Of a stretch of 64,000 nt of DNA, positions 22,318 through 35,700 are shown one piece after another. Made by a program: the position numbers and the translations under genes. The DNA is taken from NCBI RefSeq assembly GCF_049243985.1, contig NC_135369.1:25962765-26026764 (forward strand), read 5' to 3'. Positions within the stretch are counted from its first letter, which is position 1. Each line of letters starts with the position of its first letter. The stretch is from Paroedura picta (lineage: Eukaryota > Chordata > Lepidosauria > Squamata > Gekkonidae). The notes under the pieces are model-generated. The model did not search any database, was not told the DNA's origin, and saw only the letters and a list, made by a program, of their open reading frames with translations.

Positions 22318-22334
22318 CTTAAATTTATTAAAAA
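22318..22334. terminator. Overlapping poly(A) signals on both strands
   Basis: Plus strand ATTAAA at 22327-22332 lies 93 nt after the DRAP1 stop. Minus strand AATAAA at 22324-22329 overlaps it and is the only clear minus-strand signal found between here and the ACTR2-like stop at 23583. The two genes may end within a few tens of bases of each other. Confidence 0.5.
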
Positions 22335-23582
22335 AGATAAAAACGGCATCAGGTGCTACGTGAGGGTTTTTCTCTCCCCCCCCCCCATTGCCAGTTCTAC
22401 ATCCTGGCCCCAAATCCTGTCAGCAGACGTGCCAATCTATCCCTTCATATCTCCCCATTCCATCCTGGGCATTCCCCAGCCATGGGTTCAAATAACAAGC
22501 CAGAGAGTTTGGAAAGCGAATCGACTTTTAAAAATCAGGATTCTTAAAGAACAGTTAAGGGGAGGGGAGCAATAGTCTTCCCTCCCACGGTGGATACAAA
22601 GGCCAAATTGGGTGCAAAAATGCCCATGTTAATCTGCCCCGTCACAAAATGCCAAGCGGAGGAGCAAGCACAGTCCCCTCCAGGGGAACACGAGTCCTGC
22701 TGCAGAAGAGGGTAAACAGGACAGGTTCCTGGCTTGCAGGGGGAGGGAGAAGGTAACGGGGAGAACTGCTGCTGGGATTCCCCAACTTTGGGTCTGTTGG
22801 GGCAGAGTGAGGACCAGGTTCTGCTTTCTAGCAGGCGGAGTCTGGGGGCAACAACTGGTCCCTCTCAACCCGTGCTGATTTGTATGCTCTTTCCTACCCC
22901 GTGTGAGAAACAGACTGTTGGGAAGGTGGGAGCATGGGGGGGGCACTATAAAGGTATAGTAGAAATACTGGCAAAAGCTTTTGCAGGGGATGGGGGGAAA
23001 GATGCAGGACTTGAGAGTCAAAAGCACAGAAGGACATGAGTTGGACTTGAAGGAGGACAAGGCTTGGGTTCCTGCCTCCCAGATCCCTGAGCTGTTAGCT
23101 GTGCTTAAGCATTTTGCTCTCGGCCAAGAGGTCTAGAAACTTGTTCCCTTTTTGCTCAGGGGAAGGAAGGCAGCTAGGTACAGGCGGAGCCTGCCTTCCA
23201 CAGACTGTGTGTCAAATGGAACTTCCCGGGAGATGGACTTTGGCCCACTCAAGGCCAGTGCGAGCCCTTAAGCCCCTCTGATGGGCAGGAGTGGTCTTTT
23301 CCCTGTCTGATGGATGTGATGATATTGCTAACACATGCCCTTAAGAGTGAGCAGCTGGGGAGGGTGGGAACAAAGAGGGAACAGAGAAGAGTGGAAGGGA
23401 TAAAATAGCTGCATATGCTTAGGAAACTGGAAGCTTGTTTTAGGAGTTCTTCTGTTGATCCCAAGCCCTAGGGCCCCAATTCACGTGCCCCTTGCCAGAG
23501 TCAGTAATGCATCGGCTCAACAGCAGAAAGAACTGACGGCGTGGGGGGGAATGGCAGTGGGTGGAGACGGGCGGGGGAGTTC
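22335..23582 (-). other. Convergent 3' region, probable 3' UTR of the ACTR2-like gene
   Basis: No repeats recognised and no supported reading frame. No AATAAA on the minus strand was found here by eye, so the 3' UTR of the ACTR2-like gene may run to the signal near 22324. Confidence 0.4.
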
Positions 23583-23753
23583 CTATCGCACCGTCACCCC
23601 CAGCTTCTCCAAGATGCGGGTTCCTTTCTCCAGGTACTCGTCCCGTCGCAGCCAGAAGTTATCTTTGTCTTTCATGATATCAGCAAGCACTGCCCCGCCT
23701 AAGAACACCATGTGCTTCCTCCGGGGTGGGTCCTCAATGCGAATCTTGAATTT
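23583..23753 (-). CDS. ACTR2: ACTR2-like coding exon 9 with stop
   Basis: [20 protein letters not shown] to EKLGVTVR and stop TAG at 23583-23585. Residues 373-385 hold six of the substitutions against canonical Arp2. Confidence 0.96.
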   Translation of the reverse strand, partial: KFKIRIEDPPRRKHMVFLGGAVLADIMKDKDNFWLRRDEYLEKGTRILEKLGVTVR

Positions 23754-26700
23754 CTGGGATAACGGGGGAGGAGAAAGCAGGTTTGGGAATGGCACCAATT
23801 GGGGATCTCCCCACCACCACCTCACATGCAGGGGTAAATTAAATCATCCAGTGGCATATAAACCACTGGAGGCTTGCCTGGATCAGGGAGCAAGAGGCTC
23901 CACCCTATGCTTGGCTATCCTTGGGCAAGCTGCTTTCGCTCTTAGCCATGACCTCCCTCGCAGGATTGTTGTGAAAATAAAGGGAGGAGAAAATATTTCA
24001 AAAGCGGCTACTAGCAAATTATTTAAATGTGTTTTTTAATAACTAAGAGAAACACTAGCAAAATCATTCAGCAGCTGCTGCACAAGCAGGGAACAGGGAG
24101 GCAACAATCAAGCTACTCAAAGGAACCTCCCGAGGCCACTATAGCAGCCATCACCTTCTGCTAATTTAATGCAGGGCACAGTTCAGGGGTGATTCTGCAT
24201 GAGCCCCACAGATCTGAATGCCCATTCTTTTGCATAAAGGTAAAGGTATCCCCTGTGCAAGCACCGAGTCATGTCTGACCCTTGGGGTGACACCCTCCAG
24301 TGTTTTCTTGGCAGACTCAATACGGGGTGGTTTGCCAGTGCCTTCCCCAGTCATTACCGTTTACCCCCCACCAAGCTGGGTGCTCATTTTACCGACCTCA
24401 GAAGGATGGAAAGCTGAGTCAACCTTGAGCCGGCTGCTGGGATCGAACTCCCAGCCTCATAGGCAAAGCTTTCAGACTGCATGTCTGCTGCCTTACCACC
24501 CTGCGCCACAAGAGGCTCTATTCTTTTGCATATCCCCTTCTTATTTCAATGGTGCTGGAGATTTTCCCAGAGGACCAAGGCCCAGTTGTGGGTAAGCTCT
24601 GCCTGTCTCCTGGCGGGCTCTGACTTCCTAAAAAGACAAACTCACCGACAGCTTCTCCACGTCGCCCTTCAGCACCCGCTCCAGATAGAGCTGCTTGATC
24701 TCACGCTCCAGCCGAGACGGCAGGCCAGGGTACATGGTGGAGCCGCCCGAAAGCACGATGTGTTTGTAGAACTCAGGCCTGCAAGGAGAAATACGATGCC
24801 TCCAGTTCCCCCTTAGAAGCCCTTGCGAAGGCAGCTTCCTGTCTCTCTAAGTCAGGGGTAGTCAACCTGTGGTCTTCCAGATGTCCATGGACTACAATTC
24901 CCATGAGCATTTGCTGGCAGGGGCTCATGGGAATTGTAATCCATGGACATCTGGAAGACCACAGGTTGACTACCCCTGCTCTAAGTCACCTTCCCCTCAT
25001 GCTGTCTGAGAAAGGGGGCAGAGAGAGGAGAGCCCTGTCCTTCCACTGAAAGCTGACCAGAGGAAAGGTGGCAAACAGGCCTCTCCCTGACGGTGGAAAG
25101 GGCTGTCGAGTTACAGCTGACTTTTGGCCACCCATTGAGCTAAGAGACAACAGACGTGGCCTGCCACTGCCTGCCTCTATGTAGTGGCCCTCAACTTCCT
25201 TGGTGGCCTCCCACCCAAGTACTAAGCAGGGCTGACCTTGCTTACGTTCGGAGACTTGACAAGGTTGGGCTAGCCTGGGCTATCCAGCTCAGGGCCGTCC
25301 TCCCTGAAGAGAGGGGGAAAAATGCCTGAAGAAGGAAACGTGCAGGGAGGGAAAGAGGGAGACAAGAAAGAACTTTAAGGCAGGGAAAGTAGCAGCACCA
25401 AGAGACCCGCATAGCCTTGACAGCCTCCTCAAAGCACCGGGCTTCCCCCAGGAGGCTGGGAGTTTCAGAAGCTGGCTCTGTCTCTCAGTCAGGAATAGAC
25501 GCTGCCAAGAATGTTGAGGCTGTCTTGCGGACACGGGGAGAACACGAGGCAGAGGGGGGGGGGGCTTGGTGCAGTGGTCTGAGTGTCAGACAGGGTCTGG
25601 GTGTCCCAGGTTCAAATCCGTGCTCTGCCATGGAAGCTTACTGGGTGACCTTGGGCCTGTCAGATACTTTCAGCCCCCACCTAGCGCACAGGGTTCTTGG
25701 GAGGATAAAATGGAGGGGGGGGGAGAATGATGTAAGCCGCTCTGGGTCTCCATCTGGGGGCAAAGATGGGGTGTAAATGACATAAATACTCAAGAAAGAG
25801 ATCGAGGAGTCATGGTGGACAATTCAGGAACGATACTCCCTCAGTGTGTGGTGGCAAGGAAAAAGGGCAGAGCCCTGGACCGAGAACTGAAGACTGCCGC
25901 AGTCTGAACTGCATCTGGAGTCCTGTCAATAGCTGTGATCACACCCCACATCCCCAAAAATGTTGTATGGCTGGAACCAGAATAATCAAAGTGTTGGAAC
26001 AACCTCCTCTTGGAGGGATCGATGAAGCATTTGAGGCTTCTGAGATTAAAAATAAAAGAGAACTGAGGAGACATGGGGCTTATAATGGACGGTTCCCCCT
26101 CATAATATTCAAATTTGGAATTGCCCCATAAAATTGACTGGCTGTAGGTTCAGGACAAACAGAAGAACAGACTTTTTCATACAACACCTAATTACGTTAT
26201 GGACTCCACTACAAATAGATGCTGTAGAGGCCTCCAGCTCAGAGGGCATTTTAAAAGGGTTTAAAAATGTATATCCATAGGTATGAAATGTTACACAAAT
26301 GGAACCTTCATGCACAGAAGCAGTATACCCCTGCATAATGGAGCCTGGGGACAAGTGGCAGGAGATGGTGATCTCAACCATAGCTTGTTGGCAAGTATCC
26401 AGAGACTTCTGACTACTCCTGATGACAAAAAGCTAGGCTAGAGGAATCCTGGACTGATCCAGCCAAACGTCTCTTAGGCTCTCCCTTGAAAATAATTTCC
26501 TGTTATTCCAGACTCTGTTTTTATCTTGTGCAGCCTCCCCACCACATCCCTCCAAGCTTAAAAGCTGCAACAGTCTGAAGCCTGTGCTTCATAAGAAAGC
26601 AAGCGATCCTTTCCCTGGCATACTGGGGCAAGATCCTGTAACAAGGCTCAGTGAACACCACAGACCCCCCCCCCCCAATCTTCTTGCCTCAGACCCAGAG

Positions 26701-29700
26701 GGGCCCCATGCTGCTTTGTGGCTGTTCTGCTCACCGGGTGTCGATGTCAGCTGCCTGGATAGTGTTGAAGAGGAGCTCGGCCACGCCCACGCCCTCCACG
26801 TTGATGAGATGGGGCTGGAACAAGGCCTCCGGGGCCTCAAAGCGCTCTCCCCCGACTTTAATCACACGCCCATCTGGGAGCTGCAGGGACAAGAAGGGGA
26901 TCAGAGGGAGGCCTGGAGACCCCTCAGTCCTGTAGCTTCTCCCAGGGTAGAGGACTCCCAGGGTAGAGGCCTGCAGGTTCAAACTCCTATGACCTCCCCT
27001 CCAACCACTCCTGCAGTCTCATCTCAGTAATTACCGTGTAGGATTCCACAAGCACCGTGGTCTCTTGTGCCAACTTCTGTTCCTGGTCAATGTTGTAGCC
27101 GACATAACAGAGCTTCTCCTTCATCATGCGGACTGTCTCAAAGTCAGCGGAGTGGTTGAAGGCATAACCACGCAATAGCAACAGCTGCCCAAGAAAGAGA
27201 CAAGTGGTATATATACACTAGCCACTGACACGTGTTTATTGATCACAGCTGCCCCTCAAAAATTCTGGAAACTGGAGGTCATGATGCTTCCATTAGATCA
27301 TTAGTTCCCTCACAGAAGGATCTAGCCCTGCTCACAATTATAGTAGCTAAAATTGGGGCTGTTTCTTTGGAATCATTTAAGGACAGCAAAGGCAACAGAC
27401 ATACAACATGGCACAGATCTTTCCATTCTGTACATGGTGTACAACTCATGTGGTCGTTTAAATAAATAAAAGCTTTAAAATGTTACAAAAACTGTCTTTA
27501 TTGTTGCTGCCACAGTTTGTCTGGAATAGGTATTATTCATTAACTCTGATGTATTGAAATATCCACATTACATTTTTTCTCGTGTTTTCCCTGCTATCAT
27601 CCAGGTTTTTTTTTCCAGATCTGATTCATGGTGATTTTAAAAATTGTAGCATCAGCCTGTTCCATCCCTCCTCCTGGTAGCCTCTTCCTAAGAAAACTCT
27701 GGCCAAACTGCACAAGGTCAGGCTAGGCTTAGTTATGCAGAGCCTACTGCCAGGTTTGCTTTACAGACACCTAGACCTAGAAGACTAAGCAATATTGGTT
27801 CTGCTACCCAGCAACCTTCAGAATGGCCGCTGAGAGCTCAGTGGGCATTCTTTTCTTAATGGGACAAGTGTTGTTTCTATTATTATGGGAGGCAGGTAAA
27901 TCCCTCAAAAGTATTTTCTTAGTCCTAGATTTTTCTATCAAAGGGGGAGGTGGGGCTAAAAAACCGGGACTTCCTTCAGGTCTGTAGCACAATCTCCTAT
28001 CTGCCTCTAGCTCCATTTTGCGGACCCACATCACATGGCTAGATTCTGTATTAGATCTATAACGATGCAACTACAATTTGAAAAAAAGAACAATATCTTT
28101 ATCTTACCACCTCCTACCAAGAACTGATAATTAACTACTGATTCACAAGTGCCATGGCCAACCCCATAAATAGACTGTAAAACTAATTCCAGGAAGAATC
28201 AAAAGCTTTGCTGACTGGGATTCACTTCCCAGTAAACTTACAGTACCTCTTCTTGCCCATGTTGCTAGTTCAACCCTGCTTGCACATAATTGCAGACAAG
28301 GAATGGCCAAGCAATGCAAATTAACCTAATGTAGATTCAACTATATATGTCAATTTATAGACACAATAGACGGCTTCCCAGGAGGCTGGTCTAAAAATCC
28401 TAAAAAAAAAATTGAAATAAATAAAATACAGACAGACCCTTGGGCTTTCTGTTCTTTTCCCTGAGTGTCCCACCTGTAAATGGGGCAGCACCAGCCTAGG
28501 CTACAGATCTACATGTCTCACCTTGATGAGGTAGCGTGTTATGTCACGCCCTGCGATGTCCAGCCGACGGGTGAGATGGGGCAAGGAGAAGCCCTCATAA
28601 ACAGGGCAGATGTGTGTCACGCCATCGCCTGAGTCCACCACCACCCCAGTGAGGAGACCTGGAAAAGGAAGCACATTGAGGCCCCGTTGCACTGCAGATA
28701 TCCCCTACCATACGTAGATGAAATTCATGTCCTACCTGCTAATATGGTTGCATGGAGGATAAGTCTATCGATGGCTACTAGCCATGGTGACTGAGGGGAA
28801 CCTCCATATTCAGAGGAACGAAGCCTCTGAATCCCAGAGCCAGGAGGCAACACTATGAGAAGGCCTCTGCCTCTATGTCCCGTTGTTGACCATCCAGAGA
28901 CCACTGTGTTGGCCACTGTGTGAGCCAAGATGCTGCACCATATGGACCCCTGGTCTGATCCAGCAGGGCTCTTCTTATGTTCTTAACCAACTGGGAGTTA
29001 ATAACAGTCTGGATGGATTTTTTTTAATTTTTAATTTTTTTTTTTTTTGCTTTGGCCAATTAACAGAAAAGAAGGGGGTAAGGCCACTTTTTCTCCATAG
29101 CCAAATTTTAAAACTACTACCCCAGGCTTAATTCCATTGTTTCCTGATTCTGTCATCCACCTACAGTCCCAAGTAGAAAAGTGGGCTACAAATTAAGTCA
29201 AGGAATAACTGCATTTTAAAAGTGCTTTTAAAGCATTCAAGGCAATTGCTATTCTTACAACAATCCTGCGGAGTAGTTCATTATTTTTATCTCTACATAA
29301 CAGATGAAAGAGGCTAACAACAGGGAGAGGTAGGAGGGGCTGAGTGAGTTAATTGCTCTATGAGAACAGCTCTAACAGGACTGTGACTAGCCCAAGATGA
29401 CCCAGCTGGCTCCATGTGGAGGAGTGGGTGAATTAAAACCCGGCTTTCCAGACTAGAAGCCGCCACTCTTAACCGTTACACCAGGCTGGCTCCATTTATT
29501 TCTATGGTCTTCAGTAAGACAATTGCTCTGAAGACATTTGGTAGAACAGACAGCCCCACCGCAGTCCTCTGCTAGACCTGACAGGCAGTAGGATCTATCT
29601 GTTAATTTTTTTATCTCTCTCTTCCCCCAAGTTTAAATCAGTGTGCATGTTTCATTAAGCTTTAGTCCTGCATTGAGCAAGGGGTTGGACTAGATGGCCT

Positions 29701-32700
29701 GCATGGCCCCTTCCAACTCTAGGATTCTTCTCCTCCATTTTACCCTCACAATAACCCATGAGGTAAATTAGGCTGAATAAGAGAGGGAGGCCCAAGGCTA
29801 CCCAGTCAGCTTTGTGACTGAGCAGGGATCATAACCCAGATCCTCCTTGGTCCTAACCAGCCATTCTAACCACACGGCACTCGCTGATGTCGTTTTAAGC
29901 TTCAGAAAAAAAGGAAGTGAATCAGGCAAACCAATGGCCAATTTTCCACCCTTCCCTCCCCCATCAAGCCCTAACTTACCCTGGGCATAGAGTGTCAACA
30001 CTGCTTGGATAGCTATATAAACACCCTCAAACTGATAGGTCTCAAACATCACCTGAGTCATGGAGAAAAACCATCCGTTAGTGCCATATGTTAGTGCTGC
30101 CCTCCACCTCCCAACTTCCTCAAGCACAGAGTTTCAGAGCTGCTATTACTACTCCATTCGTTGGTCTTCCTCTGCTCCCTTCCTGAGGAGGCCCCTGCCG
30201 CCTTTTTCACATCACCATTTAGGCCTAGCTTACAAAAGCAGGAGAGTGAGGTGAAAGAAAGTGGAAGACTGTACCACTCTGGACCACTCCCAGGGCTTTG
30301 CCACCTCATTATGAAAACAACCTTATTCTTCTGCATGTGTGAATCAGGCCTGAGAAGAGTTAGAGCCTCCCCCACCTTTCAAAGTTCATCTATGTGTTCC
30401 TCGTGCCATTATTGGCCTTCTGATCGGCTGGGAGCCCCTTGAATTTGCCCTGCCTCAAGTTGGTCAACTGAGAACTGCCTTCCTCACAACTCTCACCTTA
30501 AGTCAGCCTGGGTTGGTTTCTGCCATCCCCAACATTTAACTAACTCCTATTCTGCTTATTTTCTAGAAACTGGTTTCAGTGACTGCCCATGCAACCCAAC
30601 TCAATGTCTCCCCCTTGAAAAGTGATGCCCAAAAGAAATCCACTCTGTGAACCTGCCCCCATGCCCCCCCGACTCCCTCCTCGATACCCTCTCCCAGGTC
30701 TGCCCCTATTCTCCTTCTTCCCCCTTCGCCAACCTCAATTATCTTCTCCCGGTTCTTGGTGGGGTTCATGGGGGGCTCGGTGAGGAGGATCTTGCAGTTG
30801 CGGGGGTCAACGTTGAGTTTCTCCGGACCAAAGGTGTAGTCCCACAAGTACTTCATGTCGTCCCAATTGCGCACAATCCCATTCTCCATCGGGTAGTTCA
30901 CCTCCAGCATGGAGCGCAGCTCACTGGCCTCATCCCCCACCATCAGGTCCTAGAATCATAGAATCATAGAGTCGGAAGGGGCCATACAGGCCATCTAGTC
31001 CAACCCCCTGCTCAATGCAGGATCAGCCCTAAGCATCCTAAAGCATCCAAGAAAAGTGTGTATCCAACCTTTGCTTGAAGACTGTCAGTGAGGGGGAGCT
31101 CACCACCTCCTTAGGCAGCCTATTCCACTGCTGAACTACTCTGATTGTGAAAATTTTTTCCTGATATCTAGCCTAAAAGCAGAGACATCACCCTGCCAAC
31201 AAAAGTGTGTTTAGTCAAGGCTATGGTATTCCCAGTTGCAATGTATGGCTGCAAAAGTTGGACCATAAGGAAGGCCGAGCGTCAAAGAATTGAGGCTTTT
31301 GAACTCTGGTGCTGGAGAAGACTCTTGCGAGTCCCTTGGACTGCAAGGCGAACAAACCGGTCAGTCCTAGAGGAGATCAGCCCTGACTGCTCTTTAGAAG
31401 GCCAGATCCTGAAAATGAAACTCAAATACTTTGGCCACCTCATGAGAAGGAAGGACTCCCTGGAGAAGAGCCTAATGCTGGGAGCGATCGAGGGCAAAAG
31501 AAGGGGACGACAGAGAATGAGGTGGCTGGATGGAGTCACTGAAGCAGTAGGTGCAAACTTAAATGGACTCCGGGGAATGGTAGAGGACAGGAAGGCCTGG
31601 AGGATAATTGTCCATGGGGTCGCGATGGGTCGGACACGACTTCGCACATAACAACAACAACAGCCTATATTGTTGTACTTGTAGTTTAAACCCATTACTG
31701 TGTGTCCTTTCCTCTGCAGCCAATGGGAACAGCATCCTGCCCTCCTCCAAATGACAACCTTTCAAATACTGAGCAGACAAAATTTGTTGGAAGTTACACT
31801 TTCCTGCTCCAGCCTTCATGCCTTCTGCACTTTGCAGAATGTGATCCCTCAGGGCAGTGGAGGAAGCAGGGGGTGGGGAAGACACTCCTGTATTTCCAAA
31901 TGCAAGTCATCAGAAGACAGGGGGACATTCAAAGCGACTGTTTTTGAACGTGCTTCATGTGACCAAAATGCAGCTCATATTCCTACTGTGGGTGAGTTTT
32001 GTTGATGCTGGAGCTGGAGGTCAGGATATCTCTGAAGAGTGGTTCACACATTCAGTTGCAGCATCCCTAGCCTACGTATATGTATGTTTAAAATAGTTAT
32101 AGCCTACTTTATCACCTCAGACTCCAGGCGGCTAACAATTCAACACCAGGCTGCAATGATAAACAAAATAACAATTCAGGTAACAAGGATGGTCCAGGGC
32201 CTTGAGGAAAGGCTGAGGGACCTGGGAATGTTCAACCTGGAGAAGAGGAGGCTGAGAGAAGACATGATGGCTCTAAATATCTGAAAGGTTGTCAGACCGT
32301 TTATGCACTGGGAACTTCACTCGCCCAGCTCCTGTGCAGGAGCAAAAATCAGGGGTAGATGAGGAGCACCAAGCCAAATGCTCCCCCGTGTGGGTGCAGG
32401 AATAAGTGGGGCAATCTGCCAGGACTAAAACTCCAGCCTGCAGCTCGGCATGAAACCTCCAGTGCATAAACGGTCTTAGAGGAGGGAAGGGAGCTGTTCC
32501 TGTTGGCAGCAGAGGACAGGACTTAAAAAATTGAATTAAATTATGGGAGGAAAGCACTGTCTGGATATTGGGGAAATTTTGTAGACTATACTGCTCTTGA
32601 GGGGCCAAAGTCTAACTCAGTATAAGGCAGCTCCTTCACTCCTCTCTTGCCTCTGGTTTGGCAAGAAGAACCTCTGTAGAATTCCAGACTGGTGGGACCA

Positions 32701-35700
32701 AATATTAGCTCATGCAGAAGGCAGGCTGGCTGTCAAAGCAGAAAGCCAATTGTTCAGATCCCCCTGACCAGGACTCTATTCAGGACTATGGCCGTGTGGC
32801 AGAACACATAGGTTGCCTGCAGAATGTCCCAGGTTCATTTCCTGGCATTTCCAGTTCGTAGGGTCTCAACAAGCATTGACAAAGGCCCTTCTCTATTTGA
32901 GATCAAAGAGACCACTTCCCATCAATGTAGATAACAACAGGATGGACCAATGATCTGATTTGCTTGAAGGCAGCTTCAAAGAGAACAGAGCTATGGCCTG
33001 TCCTCTTGGGTAACCTCCCCTCCAATAAAAGTCCAGTGTTGTTCTCCATGGTTTCATGTGAATCGGGGAGGCTCGTTTAACTTCCTCTGAACAAATACAA
33101 GAACTATATAAAGTAAAGGACTGGTTTTGGATTCCCCCTCAAGAGTGCTGAACATTTGCAGAGACAGCCAAGTGCCTCTAGATTGTTTAAGGCAGAGGTT
33201 GACTACCCCTCGTTTAAGGGACGCCATAACAGCTGAATTCTGATCTCACCTTCCCACATGCCCCAAGCCCTAATCTGAGCCCTGCCCCCTCCCCATGACA
33301 CCACTTACCTTGATCTCAATGTTCCCAACTTTGGCAGTAGAACGGATGATGGGACGTCCCACCAGGGCTGGGAAAATATGTTCGGGGAAGTTCGATCCAG
33401 CATAGCCACATTTAACAAACTGGAAAAGGGGGAAAGAAAATATGTAAAATACAATATATTCCCAAAAAACTGGCAAAGGGGGAGATTTGTGTATTATTTA
33501 TTCATCATATGGCATGTGCATTGTAGCCAGGAGATTTGAGGATTGTCTGGCAGCCAGGCAAGGGGCATTTGGAGGTGGTTTCTCATTGCCTGCCTCCATG
33601 TCATGACCCCAATTGTTCCTTGGAGGAATGGCCAACCAAATCCTTAAAGGTTTTCCATCTAAATACCAGCCAGGATCAGCCCTGCTCAGCTTCCAACATC
33701 TGAGAGAGAGATCATGCACGTTGAAGGCAGAGCTTGAATTCAGTGGTAAATTTCCAGGGATGGAAAGGATGTCTATCTGTAAAGCAGGACTCACTTTCCT
33801 GTAGAGTTGCCAACTTCCAGGCAGGAAACCAAACAAACTACAAGGGGAACAAGGACCATGCACTGCACTAAGCAATGGGCAGTTCACATGGAGTGAAAAC
33901 AAGAACAGTATGTTAAACTCAGCAACTATATTGAATGAAAAGCAACAATAATAATATAACAAACAGAGAATGGCATTTTAACAAGTAAATGATCGAACAG
34001 GTCCCCGGTTGGTCAGGTCAGTCATACGGGTTCAAGGGAGGGAGGTTTGGAGACCCAGTAGATGTTGTTTAGCTTCAATCGACCTCAACCAAATGCCTAG
34101 TGGAGGAGCTCCCTTTTGCAGGCCCTGCAGAACTGTTTTAGTTCTGTTAGGGCCCTGATCTCCTCTGGGAGCTTGTTCCATCAGGTGGGGCCAACGACAG
34201 AGAAGGCTGAAGTCACGCAGACTTCCTTCGAGCCAGCGATCACTAGCCAGTTGGAGGTGGGGGAGCGCATAGCTCTTTGAGGGGTGTAGGCAGAAAGGCA
34301 GTCCCTCAGGTACACTGGGCCCAGACTGCGTATGGCCTTGAAGGTAATTACCCAAACCTTAAGCCTGATCGACTGGTAACCAGCGCCATTGTTGGAGAAT
34401 GGGCCAGATGTGGGACCTCCATGGTGTCACTGTGAGGACCCTGGCCACTGCATTCTGGACCACCTGGAGTTTCCAGATCAAAGTTAATGGTAGGCCTGCA
34501 TAGTTGCAGAAGTCTACCCTAGAGGTGACCGTTGTGTGGATCACTGTGTCTAGGTGTTCCGGGGCCAAGTAGGGCACTAGTAGTTTGGCTTGGCGAAGGT
34601 GGTAGAACGCCAGCCACACTACTCTTGTGACCTGGGCCTCCAGTGAGAGGGAAACATCCAGGATCACGCCCAGGCTCATGGTGGAGCAAGCCGCTGATAG
34701 CTGAACACTATCCAGGTTGGCCAGACGTGCTTCCTCAATTAGACTCTTCCTGCCCAGACATAGAAACTCCATCATTGAGGGGCTGAACTTCAGACAACTC
34801 TGCTTGAGCTACCTCATCACTGCTTCCAGGCAGCTGGCTAATGCTTCTGGAGGAGAATCAGGGCGATCATCCATCAGGAGGAAGAGCTGGGTGTCATACG
34901 CATATTGATGACATCCCAGCCTGAACTTCCATACCAGTTGGCCAAGAGGGTGCATGCCGCTCCCTCTGGGACTCTGCAGGTAACTCGGTGGCAGTTTGAA
35001 GATCACTCTCCGAGTGCTACCCTCTGTCCTCAGCCCCAGAGAAAGGAGATCAACCACTGAAGGACTGTCCCCCGTATTCTGGCGTCAGTGAGGCAGCAAG
35101 CTCATGGTCGACTCATGGTCGACTGTGTCAAACGCTGCTGAAAGGTCTAATAATACAAGCAGTGCTGACCTGCCTCAGTCCAGCTATTGACAGAGCTTGT
35201 CCGTCGTGGTGACAAGCGCTGTTTCTACCCCATGGCCAAGCCAGAAAACTGACTAGGATGGGTCTAGGACTGATGCTTCTTCCAGGAATGCAGATATTTA
35301 GTCCACAACAGCACTTTCAACCATTTTTCCCAGGAACACTAGGTGCAAAATTGGTTGGTAGTTGTCGGGCTTTTGCGGGTCTAGAGATGTTCTTTTCAGC
35401 AGCGGGCAAACTACACACAAAACACATGGTATGTTCTGCATGAATTAGTTAGGTAGCCGGGTTTTACATGGACCTTTCGGTTTCTGTTAACCTCCAGGCA
35501 CAGGCTGGAGATGTCCCAGAATGAAAACTAATCTCCAAACTACGACATTCCATTCCCCTGAGGGTGCTTTGGAGGTTGGGATCCGTGCCACTGCAGCCTT
35601 ACTCAGCCCTTTCCCCAAATCTCCAGGAACTTCCAAAGAGTTGGCAATCCTACTTCCCTGCTTCTGCTGCGGGCCAGAATATGAAATGCTGGTTTATGAG

